A stretch of 44,606 bases of DNA from assembly GCF_016234775.1 (NCBI RefSeq), contig NZ_JACRAH010000038.1, positions 1 to 44,606 of the forward strand. The letters run 5' to 3'. The stretch comes from Aquabacterium sp. (GTDB lineage Bacteria; Pseudomonadota; Gammaproteobacteria; Burkholderiales; Burkholderiaceae_C). A program made the position numbers and the translations under genes. A model generated the notes under the pieces. That model made no database searches, was not told the origin of the DNA, and saw only the letters and a program-made list of their open reading frames with translations. Shown piece by piece: positions 1-8,939 of the stretch; the first letter of the stretch is position 1, and each line of letters opens with the position of its first letter.

Positions 1-567
<567 letters not shown>

Positions 568-610
568 TGTGTCCGGACGCGGCTTCGGCTGCGTCCAGCT
601 CAAGGCTTTC

Positions 611-650
611 AATGCCCACCAGGCTTCGGTCTGGTGGGCATTGTCTTTTG
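611..650 (+). terminator. Rho-independent terminator of groEL
   Basis: A perfect 12-bp inverted repeat (AATGCCCACCAG at 611-622 with CTGGTGGGCATT at 631-642) encloses an 8-base loop containing TTCGG and is followed by GTCTTTTG. It sits 43 bases after the groEL stop and closes the groESL transcript. Confidence 0.88.
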
Positions 651-819
651 TGTGCCTAGGGTAAACGCCAGAGTGCCCCACCGATTCGGGGTGGCGCGCT
701 GTATCCAGAATTACCCGATGCTTGATGGACCCAGTCAATACGTGGCCGGCAAAGCCAATGGGCGGCCTGACGTCGATCCCTATCATCGATTCATCATCAA
801 CTGGAACGTGAACCGGATC

Positions 820-2490
820 ATGACAAACGACAAGAAATTGAGTCGCCGCCAATGGGGGCAACGTGTGCTGGCTGTAGGTGGGTCTTTGGGCCTGAGCAGC
901 GTGGGCTTGCCCATGCGCGCCTTGACCACGGGTGCGTCTGGCGCGACGGCCTTGGGCCTGATGATGGCCGAGGATGCCTACGCTGCTCAAAGCGACGAAT
1001 ACGTGCCCAACCTCGTCATCGGATCGGGCTACGGCGGTGCGGTGACGGCCTTGCGTCTGACGCAGGCCGGGCAGCGCGTGACCATGCTGGAGATGGGCCG
1101 CTTGTGGGACACGCCTGGCAAAGATGGCAAGATTTTCTGCAAGCCTTTCTCGCCAGACGATCGCTCGATGTGGTTCAAGGATCACGTCACGGCGGTGTTC
1201 TCGACCATCGCCGGCATCATTCCGATCAACACCTTGTTGAAGACCCCCGTGTCAGCTGGCATCCTGGATGTGGTCTCCTCGCCCAATATGGACGTGTACC
1301 TGGGGCGTGGTGTGGGTGGTGGTTCGCTGGTGAACCTGGCCATGCTGATCACGCCGTATCGCGAGACGCTGCAGCGCACCATGCCGGCCAGCATCAACAT
1401 CGACGAGATGTACAACGTCTATTACCCGCGGGCACTCAAGGGCCTGCGCGCCAACAAGATCCGCCCCGCCTACTTCCAGGCCAGCCCTTATCACAAGTTC
1501 GCGCGCGTGGCCTGTACGCAGGCCGCCAAGGCAGGCATCCCCTGGCGCTCGCTGGATTCGGGCTATGACATGGCCTATATGGAAAAGGAAGAAGCCGGTA
1601 CGGTGCCCAAGTCGGCGCTGGGCGGCGAGGGCGGTTTTGGCAACAACTACGGCAAGAGCAGCCTGGACAAGAACTACATCGCCGATGCCATGGGCACGGG
1701 GTTGTTGCGCATTCAGCCGATGACCGAAGCCACGTCGATCACGCGTGGTGCCGATGGTCGCTATTACGTGTCCACCAAGCAGATCGACACGGTGGGCACG
1801 GTGCTGTCAACACGCACGATCAGCTGCGATCGCCTGTTCCTGGGTGGCGGCAGCATGGGCACCACGCAGTTGCTGGTGAAGTGCCGCGCCACGGGCACCT
1901 TGCCCAACCTCAATGAACATGTGGGCACGCGCTGGAGCTCCAACGGCGAGATCTTCATGGTCCGCAACGTTTACCAGTCCACAGGCGCGAAGACATCCGT
2001 GCTGCCATGTACCGGCATTGATGCCCTGGATCACAGGAACCAGCAGGTGTACTCGATGAACATTTCCATCCCGCTGGGGATTGATCTGTTCAGCACCGCG
2101 CACATCACCATGACGCAGACGCCGGAGTTGGGCAAGTTCGCCTACGACGCCACGTCGAAGCAGGCTGTGCTGCAATGGTCCAGCAGTGCCAAGACCGAGC
2201 CCGTCACCAGCGCGCATGCCGTGTATGACCGCGTCAACAAGGTCAACGGTGCCACCTACAACAGGAGCTGGTTTGGCGGCAAGACAGAGGGTGACAACGC
2301 CACCTACCACCCGCTCGGTGGTTGCCCGCTGGGCCTGGCCACGAACGATGTGGGTGAGGTGAAGGGTTACCCGGGCATGTATGTGATGGACTCAGCCATG
2401 TTCCCGGACTCGCTGGTGGCGAACCCGGCCTTGTCGACCGCCGCTTTTGCCGAGCACCACATTGAGCGCATCATCGCGCAAATGCGGTGA
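820..2490 (+). CDS. Exported GMC flavoprotein, class I cholesterol oxidase homologue
   Basis: The 556-residue product aligns along its whole length with Streptomyces/Brevibacterium class I cholesterol oxidase as I remember it (non-covalent FAD; oxidation of 3-beta-hydroxysterols and isomerisation to the 4-en-3-one). The FAD motif GSGYGG is at residues 68-73, GRGVGGGSLVN follows, and YHPLGGC carries the expected His497; Asn535 matches the second catalytic residue. The Glu that acts as isomerisation base in the Streptomyces enzyme aligns with Met413 here, so the reaction may differ. The start at 820 gives a twin-arginine-like leader (SRRQWGQ, residues 8-14) with a likely cleavage after AYA near residue 55; an upstream in-frame extension to 634 would overlap the groEL terminator and spoil the leader. 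It appears monocistronic with its own terminator. The family is secure; the substrate is inferred. Confidence 0.85.
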   Translation: MTNDKKLSRRQWGQRVLAVGGSLGLSSVGLPMRALTTGASGATALGLMMAEDAYAAQSDEYVPNLVIGSGYGGAVTALRLTQAGQRVTMLEMGRLWDTPGKDGKIFCKPFSPDDRSMWFKDHVTAVFSTIAGIIPINTLLKTPVSAGILDVVSSPNMDVYLGRGVGGGSLVNLAMLITPYRETLQRTMPASINIDEMYNVYYPRALKGLRANKIRPAYFQASPYHKFARVACTQAAKAGIPWRSLDSGYDMAYMEKEEAGTVPKSALGGEGGFGNNYGKSSLDKNYIADAMGTGLLRIQPMTEATSITRGADGRYYVSTKQIDTVGTVLSTRTISCDRLFLGGGSMGTTQLLVKCRATGTLPNLNEHVGTRWSSNGEIFMVRNVYQSTGAKTSVLPCTGIDALDHRNQQVYSMNISIPLGIDLFSTAHITMTQTPELGKFAYDATSKQAVLQWSSSAKTEPVTSAHAVYDRVNKVNGATYNRSWFGGKTEGDNATYHPLGGCPLGLATNDVGEVKGYPGMYVMDSAMFPDSLVANPALSTAAFAEHHIERIIAQMR

Positions 2491-2565
2491 CGAGCGGTAG
2501 AGGTCGATAACAGCGATCTGGCGGGTGGCCTCCAAGCTCCCGCCATCGCCGCGTGACATGGCCAT

Positions 2566-2606
2566 GGCCTGCGTACCTTCTCAGAGGGCGCAGGCCAGTT
2601 TGTTTG
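2566..2606 (+). terminator. Rho-independent terminator after the cholesterol-oxidase-like gene
   Basis: GGCCTGCG (2566-2573) pairs with CGCAGGCC (2589-2596), followed by AGTTTGTTTG. It lies 75 bases after the oxidase stop and just before the convergent DUF3149 gene. Confidence 0.7.
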
Positions 2607-2607
2607 A

Positions 2608-2775
2608 TCAGCCGCCGTGTGCTTCACGCACCAGTCGGTCGTGCTTCTCGGTGTCTTCCTTCACATGCTTGGCCACATAGTGATAGATGTAGCCGAGCAT
2701 GACGAACATGAAGGCAATCACGGCCAAGCTCATCAGGCCATAGTCAGTAGTGAGGAAGTCGTTCCAGGCGTGCAT
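2608..2775 (-). CDS. Small DUF3149-family membrane protein
   Basis: This 55-residue reading frame begins MHAWNDFLTTDYGLMSLAV, which is the signature of the short DUF3149 family (Trp near the N-terminus, then DYGLMSL). A single hydrophobic segment spans roughly residues 14-33, followed by a charged, His- and Lys-rich tail ending in AHGG. A good ribosome binding site (GGAG, seven bases before the ATG) supports the start. It is convergent with the oxidase gene and divergent from the patatin gene. The function of the family is not known to me; the sequence predicts a one-pass inner-membrane peptide. The existence of the gene is well supported by motif, start signal and codon use. Confidence 0.75.
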   Translation of the reverse strand: MHAWNDFLTTDYGLMSLAVIAFMFVMLGYIYHYVAKHVKEDTEKHDRLVREAHGG

Positions 2776-2903
2776 GGTTGTTCTCCGTTCAAATCACAGC
2801 CTCTATCTGACGCCTGTTGAGGCGGGCTGGCTCTGATCCATATCAAGGGCTTCGCTTGGAAGCCCCAGGGGGTATGAAGAATTTGACGCGGCACAATAGG
2901 CGG

Positions 2904-5210
2904 ATGCAAGCGATTCGCATCCTGTCTTTCCGCGCCACGCGCACGGTGCTGCTGAGCCTGTGCTGCCTGGCCGCGCTCATGCCAGCCCGAGGTCAGGAAG
3001 CCGGCAGCAAGGTGACCGTGGCGGAGCTCAAGCGCCCCCGCATCGGTCTGGTGCTGTCGGGCGGTGGTGCGCGTGGTCTGGCGCACGTGGGTGTGCTCAA
3101 GGTGCTGGAGCGTGAACGCATTCCGGTGGATGTGATTGCCGGGACCTCCATGGGGGCCATCGTCGGTGGCTTGTATGCCAGCGGCATGTCGGCTGTAGAC
3201 GTGGAAGCCGAAGTCCGCAAGCTCGATTGGGACAATGTGTTTGCCAGCCGTGTCGACCGGCGCGAGTTGTCCCAGCGTCGCAAGGAGCAGGATTTCGAGG
3301 TCTCGCCGCTGCTGGAGGTGGGGGTGGGGGCCGATGGCCTGAAGGCGCCCGTGGGCTCGGTGTCCAGCCGAGGGCTGGAGTCGCATCTGCGGCGACTGAC
3401 CCTGTCGGCTCGCCACATCAAGAGTTTTGATGACCTGCCCACGCCGTTTCGGGCCGTCGCCACGGACATGGAGACGGGCCAGGCCGTCACGCTGAAAGAC
3501 GGCGATCTGGCCACGGCGCTGCGCTCCAGCATGTCCGTGCCAGGCGTGTTTGCTCCGGTCGAGGTCAATGGCCGCATCCTGGGTGATGGTGGCCTGGTCA
3601 ACAACACCCCGGTAGACGTGGCGCGCCAGCTGGGCGCCGAGCGGCTCATCGTGGTCAACATCGGCACGCCGCTGGCCAGGCGGGACACGCTGTCGTCCTT
3701 GACTGGCGTGACCGCGCAGATGATCAACATCCTGACCGAGCAGAACGTGCGGCAGTCGCTGGCCGCCCTGACGCCACAGGACGTGCTCATTGCGCCCACG
3801 CTGGAGGGCATGACCGCCGCCGACTTCAACCGCGCGCCGGAGTTCATGAACCAGGGCGAGTTGCAGGCTGAAGCCATGGTGCTGCGCATGCAGGACCTCA
3901 AGCTCAGCGAGGCGGACTACGCGCAGTGGAAGGCCCGGCGTGTCAAACGGCAGGCACAAGCCGTGCCCTTGACCTTCGTGCGCTTCGAGGGTTCTCAGCT
4001 GACCCACCCTGACGAGCGCTCCGACATCCTTCTGACCCAGCCTGGTCAGGTGTTCGATGTGGCCAAGGCTGAGCGCGACGTCACCGTGTTGGCCGCATCG
4101 GGCGATTACCAGGGCACCGACTACCGTCTGGTACGCACGCCGGACGGCCAGGAGGGGCTGGTTTTTGCCCTCAAGGACAAGACCTGGGGCCCCGACTATC
4201 TTCAGATGGGGCTGGACTTCAGCGCCGACAACCGCGGCCGCAGTGCCTTCAACCTCAAGCTGGTGCACAACCGTCACTGGCTGGATAAATCCGGCACCGA
4301 ATGGCGCAACTTCCTGCGTCTGGGAACGGCGCCTGCATTGGGCACCGAGTTGTACCGGCCCACGAACTGGCGTCTGCCCGATGGCCTGAGTGGTTTCATG
4401 TCAGGCAGCCTGCTGACGCAGCGGCGCTCGCTGGCCTACTACATTGATCCGGACGGCGAACAGGATGCGCAGGTAGAGCGCAGCCTCACCAGCTACAACC
4501 TCGACGTGGGCGCCAACTGGCGCGAGCTGGGTGAATGGCGCCTGGGGCTGGTGGACGAAGCCTGGCGGGATGCGCCTACGCTGGCCTCGGCCAACTACAT
4601 GGCCTCTCGTGGTACCACGATGGCATCTGAAGGGGTGGACCGCTGGCGTGAACGAGGCTGGCGCATCAAGATGGTGTTCGATCAACTGGATCACGCCTTC
4701 TTTCCCACGCATGGCTGGCGCCTGGAGGGCAACTGGATGCAGGGCCGCAGCTTGCGTCGGGGTGACTCGACACGGCCCGAGGGGCGTGTGCGCCATCTGG
4801 AACTGCAAGGTCAGCGGGTGCAAACCTGGGGTGCCCATACCTTCAATGTCTTCGGCCGTCTGGGCATGTCGGATGGCGTGAGCCCGGACATCCCGCGCTA
4901 TGGGTTGGGCGGCTTTCAGATGCTGTCGGGTTATGGGCCCTTCCAAGTCAGTGGTCAGCAAATTGCCATGCTGCGTCTGGGCTATCAGCTGCGCCTGACC
5001 GACATGGCGCTCACACGTGGCCTGTTCCTGGGCAGTAGCTTCGAGGTGGGCAATGCCTGGGAGCGGCCTGAAGAGATCGGGCGGGGCAAAAAGAGAACCG
5101 GACTGAGTCTGTATCTGGGTGCAGACACAGCCTTCGGTCCGGTGTATGGGGCCATCGTTCACAGCCCGGTCGTGGGGCCGACGCTGATGCTTTTCGTCGG
5201 CCGGCCCTGA
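2904..5210 (+). CDS. Patatin-like phospholipase with outer-membrane barrel (PlpD type, type Vd secretion)
   Basis: The 768-residue product has a signal peptide (residues 1-30, ending MPARG), a patatin lipase domain (about 45-250), a POTRA-like segment (about 320-390) and a C-terminal beta-barrel resembling the Omp85/surface-antigen fold (about 400-768). The catalytic elements are visible: oxyanion loop GGGARG at 53-58, nucleophile Ser82 in GTSMG, and Asp228 in GDGG of the Ser-Asp dyad. This order matches the PlpD family, in which the lipase is exported through its own barrel. The ATG at 2904 gives the cleanest signal peptide; an ATG at 2874 would add ten polar residues. A GGGCTTC/GAAGCCC hairpin lies upstream at 2847-2865. 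The gene is convergent with cheB. Phospholipase A1/A2 activity is inferred from the family. Confidence 0.88.
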   Translation: MQAIRILSFRATRTVLLSLCCLAALMPARGQEAGSKVTVAELKRPRIGLVLSGGGARGLAHVGVLKVLERERIPVDVIAGTSMGAIVGGLYASGMSAVDVEAEVRKLDWDNVFASRVDRRELSQRRKEQDFEVSPLLEVGVGADGLKAPVGSVSSRGLESHLRRLTLSARHIKSFDDLPTPFRAVATDMETGQAVTLKDGDLATALRSSMSVPGVFAPVEVNGRILGDGGLVNNTPVDVARQLGAERLIVVNIGTPLARRDTLSSLTGVTAQMINILTEQNVRQSLAALTPQDVLIAPTLEGMTAADFNRAPEFMNQGELQAEAMVLRMQDLKLSEADYAQWKARRVKRQAQAVPLTFVRFEGSQLTHPDERSDILLTQPGQVFDVAKAERDVTVLAASGDYQGTDYRLVRTPDGQEGLVFALKDKTWGPDYLQMGLDFSADNRGRSAFNLKLVHNRHWLDKSGTEWRNFLRLGTAPALGTELYRPTNWRLPDGLSGFMSGSLLTQRRSLAYYIDPDGEQDAQVERSLTSYNLDVGANWRELGEWRLGLVDEAWRDAPTLASANYMASRGTTMASEGVDRWRERGWRIKMVFDQLDHAFFPTHGWRLEGNWMQGRSLRRGDSTRPEGRVRHLELQGQRVQTWGAHTFNVFGRLGMSDGVSPDIPRYGLGGFQMLSGYGPFQVSGQQIAMLRLGYQLRLTDMALTRGLFLGSSFEVGNAWERPEEIGRGKKRTGLSLYLGADTAFGPVYGAIVHSPVVGPTLMLFVGRP

Positions 5211-5237
5211 TGCGCGTTCGCTTGACCTCGCCTGGGT

Positions 5238-6347
5238 TCAGACGCGGCTGAGCGCCTGGCCCACGGTGGCACGCAGGTGGTCCATCAGGTGCGCGGTGAT
5301 CTTGTTGAGCGGCAGCACCTCGTTGACGGCACCCGCAGCGATGGCTTCGCGTGGCATGCCGAACACCACGCAACTGGCCTCATCCTGCGCCACGCAATAG
5401 GCGCCGGCATCGCGCATCTCGCGCATGGCCTTGGCACCATCGGCGCCCATGCCGGTGAGCATCACGCCAATGGCATTGGGCCCCACGGTGCGCGCGGCTG
5501 ATTGGAAGAGCACTTCCACGCTGGGCTTGTGTCGGTTGACCGGGTCACCGTCCTTCACGCGGGCAATGTAGTTGGCGCCCGAGCGCTCCACGCTCAGGTG
5601 CATGCCGCCCGGTGCAATGTAGGCGTGGCCAGGCAGGATGCGCTCGCCATCGGCCGCTTCCTTGACGCTGATCTTGCACAGCCCGTCCAGGCGGTTGGCG
5701 TAGTTGCGTGTGAAGCCGGGTGGCATGTGCTGGGTGATGACCACAGCAGGCGAATCCGCCGGCAGGGTGATCAGCACTTCCTTGGTGGCTTCTGTGCCCC
5801 CAGTCGAAGCGCCGATGAAGATGATCTTTTCCGTGGACAGGCGACCCAGGCTGGCGCTGACAACCGGTGCGGCCGACTTGGCGGCCCCTGCAGCAGCAGG
5901 GGTGCCCGGCGCACCTGCCGCTGGCGGTACCTGCAGCCGATGGATGCGGGCCTGCGAGGCCACACGGATCTTGTCGGTGATGTCATCGGCCAGCAGCTTG
6001 AGGCCATCGGCCACCCCGATCTTGGGCTTGGCCACAAAGTCGATGGCGCCCAGCTCCAGTGCCTTCAAGGTGACATCGGCACCGCGCTCGGTCAGCGTCG
6101 ACACCATCACCACCGGCATGGGGCGCAGGCGCATCAGCTTGGACAGGAAATCGATGCCATCCATGCGGGGCATTTCCACGTCCAGCGTGATCACATCGGG
6201 GTTAAGGTTGCGGATCATCTCGCGTGCGACCAGCGGGTCGGCGGCGGCGCCGATGCACTCCATGTCGCGCTGGCGGTTGATGATCTCGGTCAGCATGCTG
6301 CGAACCAGTGCGGAGTCGTCCACAACGATCACTCGGGTCTTGGCCAT
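5238..6347 (-). CDS. cheB: Chemotaxis protein-glutamate methylesterase/glutamine deamidase CheB
   Basis: CheB removes methyl groups from chemoreceptors when phosphorylated by CheA. The 369-residue protein has an N-terminal receiver domain with the acidic pair Asp10/Asp11 and phosphoacceptor Asp56 (TLDVEMP), an Ala/Pro-rich linker at about 138-168, and the methylesterase domain with the catalytic triad Ser181 (GASTGGT), His207 (QHMPPG) and Asp303 (GMGADGA). Length and motifs are typical. It is the last gene of cheR-cheD-cheB, 17 bases after cheD, so the module for receptor methylation, deamidation and demethylation is complete. No cheA, cheW, cheY or receptor gene lies in the window. Confidence 0.96.
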   Translation of the reverse strand: MAKTRVIVVDDSALVRSMLTEIINRQRDMECIGAAADPLVAREMIRNLNPDVITLDVEMPRMDGIDFLSKLMRLRPMPVVMVSTLTERGADVTLKALELGAIDFVAKPKIGVADGLKLLADDITDKIRVASQARIHRLQVPPAAGAPGTPAAAGAAKSAAPVVSASLGRLSTEKIIFIGASTGGTEATKEVLITLPADSPAVVITQHMPPGFTRNYANRLDGLCKISVKEAADGERILPGHAYIAPGGMHLSVERSGANYIARVKDGDPVNRHKPSVEVLFQSAARTVGPNAIGVMLTGMGADGAKAMREMRDAGAYCVAQDEASCVVFGMPREAIAAGAVNEVLPLNKITAHLMDHLRATVGQALSRV

Positions 6348-6364
6348 GATGTCTCTCTCCGCTA

Positions 6365-7108
6365 TCAGAACAAGTCGATGGAGCCGCCGCCGGTACTGAC
6401 GGGCACCACTTTCTGGGCTGCCATGCGCTCTTGTTGAACGATGGCTTCCGGATTGGTCGGGGCCAGGCGCTTGACCATGGCCTTGCCGCTGTGCGGCAGG
6501 AAGCAGACCTTGCGTGGGTAGATCTCCAGCACGTCCTTGGACACGACGGGGATGCGTTCGGTCTTGAGGTAGTCCATCACGAAGGCGGTATTGCGTTCGC
6601 CCACATTGATGCTGTTCATGCCGCTGATCACGGCACCACCGCCGAAGACCTTGGCTTCCATGGTCATGCGCGAGGCACCCATCTTGAGCATTTCGTTGAT
6701 CAGCAGTTCCATCGCGTAGGAACCGTAGCGGCCGGAGTCGGCGCCGCTGCCACCGTTGTCAGGCAGCATGAAGTGGTTCATGCCGCCGATCTTGGCCTGC
6801 CGATCCCACAGGCAGGTGGCGATGCACGAGCCCAGTGTGGTCATGATCAACAGGTCTTCGTCGAACACAAAGTATTCGCCGGGCAGGATCTTGACGGCTT
6901 CGGATTTGAAGTGCGCGTCGTAGAAGAAGAACGAGGCTTCGCCGGGCTTGGCAACGCGGGCCTTGAGCTTCATCAGGCGGTCCGTGCGCTGACCCAGGAT
7001 CGGTGCGTTGCCGATGCCGGAGGCAACGGGCGGCGGTGTACCGGTACGGCTGGCGCTAAGGGGAGGGCTGCTGATCATCGATGAGTCCTTGTCACCTGCC
7101 GAAGTCAA
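6365..7108 (-). CDS. cheD: Chemoreceptor glutamine deamidase CheD
   Basis: CheD deamidates glutamines in methyl-accepting chemotaxis proteins and in some species interacts with CheC. The 247-residue product carries the catalytic Cys95 in [13 protein letters not shown] and His112 in GGMNHFMLP, followed by the conserved [10 protein letters not shown] region. An N-terminal extension of about 45 low-complexity residues (Ser/Pro/Gly-rich) precedes the domain. The ATG at 7108 overlaps the cheR stop as ATGA, which favours translational coupling; a second ATG at 7078 would give a 237-residue form. It lies between cheR and cheB, as expected for betaproteobacterial chemotaxis operons. Confidence 0.95.
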   Translation of the reverse strand: MTSAGDKDSSMISSPPLSASRTGTPPPVASGIGNAPILGQRTDRLMKLKARVAKPGEASFFFYDAHFKSEAVKILPGEYFVFDEDLLIMTTLGSCIATCLWDRQAKIGGMNHFMLPDNGGSGADSGRYGSYAMELLINEMLKMGASRMTMEAKVFGGGAVISGMNSINVGERNTAFVMDYLKTERIPVVSKDVLEIYPRKVCFLPHSGKAMVKRLAPTNPEAIVQQERMAAQKVVPVSTGGGSIDLF

Positions 7109-7947
7109 ACCTTGTCATAAACCGTCTTGCCTTTGAGGGAGAAGAGGTCGCGTGATTCCGTGAAGTTCTCGGAGTGGCCTACGAAGAGCATGCCCTTCGG
7201 TTTCATGACGCCATGGATGCGTTCCAGCACTTTGCGCTGCGTCGGCGCGTCGAAATAGATCATCACGTTGCGGCAGAACACGATGTCGAACGGATCCCCC
7301 AGTTGCCAGCTCGTCTGCATCAGGTTGAAGGGGCGGAACTCGATCATGCGGGCCAGTTCAGGCTTGACACGGATGCTGCCCGAGTTGCCGCCTTTGCCGC
7401 GCAGGAAGTAGTTGCGCAAATGTTGTGGCGTCAGGCCACGCGCATTGGCTTCATACACGCCGCGGGAGGCAGTGGCCAGCACATTGGTGTCGATGTCACT
7501 GGCGACGATCTTCACAGGGGCATGCAGGCCCATGGTCTCGGCCACCGTCATGGCCAGCGAGTAGGGCTCTTCACCGGTCGAGGCTGCCGCACACCAGATG
7601 CGTGTGGCTTGACCATTACGCGCGCGCAGCCATTCCGTCAGCGTGTGGAAGTGATGTTCTTCGCGGAAGAAGGAGGTCAGGTTGGTGGTCAGGCAGTTGA
7701 CGAACTCCTGCCACTCCTGGGTCGAGGCCGTGCCGCTTTCCAGCCACTTCAGGTAGTTTTCGAACGAGTTGTGACCTGTTTCACGCAATCGGCGCGACAG
7801 GCGGCTGTACACCATGGCCTGCTTGCCTTCGTGGAGGCTGATGCCCGCGCGTTCATAGATGAGCGCACGCACCCGGGCGAAGTCCCGAGGGTGGAAGTCG
7901 AACTCACGGTCGGTGACCAGGTTCAAGGAGTCGGTGGCTGTGCTCAT
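7105..7947 (-). CDS. cheR: Chemotaxis protein methyltransferase CheR
   Basis: CheR transfers methyl groups from S-adenosylmethionine to glutamates of chemoreceptors. The 280-residue protein has the all-alpha N-terminal domain (about 18-90) and the SAM-binding domain with WCAAASTGEEPYSLAM (about 118-133), SDIDTNVL and DIVFCRNVMIYFD. It ends VGHSENF...KTVYDKV as in other CheR proteins. It is first in cheR-cheD-cheB and overlaps cheD by four bases. A possible flagellar sigma-28 promoter lies 48 bases upstream. No clear ribosome binding site was seen before the ATG. Confidence 0.96.
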   Translation of the reverse strand: MSTATDSLNLVTDREFDFHPRDFARVRALIYERAGISLHEGKQAMVYSRLSRRLRETGHNSFENYLKWLESGTASTQEWQEFVNCLTTNLTSFFREEHHFHTLTEWLRARNGQATRIWCAAASTGEEPYSLAMTVAETMGLHAPVKIVASDIDTNVLATASRGVYEANARGLTPQHLRNYFLRGKGGNSGSIRVKPELARMIEFRPFNLMQTSWQLGDPFDIVFCRNVMIYFDAPTQRKVLERIHGVMKPKGMLFVGHSENFTESRDLFSLKGKTVYDKV

Positions 7948-7994
7948 GTCAGATCACGAAAGGTGAACGCAAGGCCGGTTCGGCCCGCTCTGTC

Positions 7995-8022
7995 TTATCG
8001 TCACGGATGTGGACAAGCTTGA
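7995..8022 (-). promoter_or_regulatory. Candidate sigma-28 (FliA) promoter for cheRDB
   Basis: Read on the minus strand, TCAA (8022-8019) and GACGATAA (8002-7995) are separated by 16 bases. The enterobacterial FliA consensus is TAAA-N15-GCCGATAA, so the -10 matches 7 of 8, the -35 matches 3 of 4 and the spacing is one base long. It is placed correctly for transcription of cheR and fits chemotaxis genes being late flagellar genes. This is pattern matching only. Confidence 0.4.
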
Positions 8023-8103
8023 GCGTGCCTTGTGTGGCTGTCGTGCAAACGATGAGATCGTGGGAGATTGCAGGTTTTCTCTGGCCTTGGCCTGTAACAG
8101 GAC

Positions 8104-8112
8104 TGCTAGACT
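8104..8112 (+). promoter_or_regulatory. Possible extended -10 promoter for the diguanylate cyclase gene
   Basis: TGCTAGACT resembles an extended -10 element (TGnTATAAT, with two mismatches in the hexamer). Transcription would start near 8119, which would put the alternative GTG start at 8121 almost at the 5' end and so favours the ATG at 8175. No good -35 is present. Confidence 0.25.
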
Positions 8113-8174
8113 AGAGCGCAGTGATTTATTCGCCCGTGTGGAGCCCTGCCATCAATTCGATCGACACCGCGTCC

Positions 8175-8939
8175 ATGGCTTGGAATGACGACGACGCCCT
8201 GCTGGGTGGTCTGCGTCTGGACAAGGCTTTGAACCTGCTGGCTCAGGCCGGTTGGGCGACACCGTCTGATCTGGAGCCAGGCACCACCGAATGGCTGCAG
8301 GCCGTGATCGACGGCTTGTGCGATGTCTCCAGCCGTGATGCACTCACGGGCTTGGCTAACCGTCGGCAGTTTGAAGGGGCGATCGCCCGAGAGGTCGACC
8401 GTGTGGCCCGCAATGGCGAACCGGCCTTGCTGCTGGTGGCCGACATCGATCACTTCAAGAAAGTCAACGACACCTGGGGGCATGCCGCCGGGGACGAGGT
8501 CATCAAATCGGTGGCAGCGTGCCTGCAGGATTGTGTGCGACCCATGGACCTGGTCGCCCGTGTGGGCGGCGAGGAATTTGCCATCATCCTGCCCAATTGC
8601 CCACCCGCCTTCGGTCAGACCGTGTCCGAGCGCATTCGTCAGAAAGTGGCCGCGCGGCCTGTGGCCATCGTAGGCGGGCAGCAGTTGTCCGTCACGGTCA
8701 GCATCGGCGGGGCCTTTGCGCCGCAATGGGTGCGTTCCACGCCCGCCTTCTGGAGCGAACGCGCCGATCAGCAGTTGTACCGGGCCAAGTCCGAGGGGCG
8801 TAACCGCACCTGCCTGGACATGCCGCCGCTCACGGTCGTCAGTGCCGAGGAGAAGGGCATGTTGTTTTCAGGCTTCGGGCAATTTGACCCAATTTCGGAC
8901 TCAGGTGCGGGTGATCTCGTGCCGAAAACCACAGAATGA
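8175..8939 (+). CDS. Diguanylate cyclase (GGDEF domain)
   Basis: The protein (254 residues from the ATG at 8175) is predicted to make cyclic di-GMP from two GTP. A short N-terminal region without a recognised sensor domain (about 1-52) leads into DALTGLANRRQFE and the GGDEF domain. The active-site signature is GGEEF at 131-135, and an RPMD inhibitory I-site lies five residues before it at 122-125, so product feedback inhibition is likely. An in-frame GTG at 8121 would add 18 residues; I prefer 8175 because of the possible promoter just upstream. There are no membrane segments. The stop overlaps the next gene, a MinD/FlhG-like ATPase, by four bases, so the two are probably co-translated and may act together on motility or polarity. 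Confidence 0.92.
   Translation: MAWNDDDALLGGLRLDKALNLLAQAGWATPSDLEPGTTEWLQAVIDGLCDVSSRDALTGLANRRQFEGAIAREVDRVARNGEPALLLVADIDHFKKVNDTWGHAAGDEVIKSVAACLQDCVRPMDLVARVGGEEFAIILPNCPPAFGQTVSERIRQKVAARPVAIVGGQQLSVTVSIGGAFAPQWVRSTPAFWSERADQQLYRAKSEGRNRTCLDMPPLTVVSAEEKGMLFSGFGQFDPISDSGAGDLVPKTTE

Noticed and set aside
634..819. Earlier start for the cholesterol-oxidase-like gene
   Set aside because: It would begin inside the groEL terminator and bury the twin-arginine leader.
2733..4277. 514-residue open frame on the minus strand opposite the patatin gene
   Set aside because: It is His/Gln/Arg-rich antisense translation of GC-rich codons with no domain features, and overlaps a clear patatin gene along its length.
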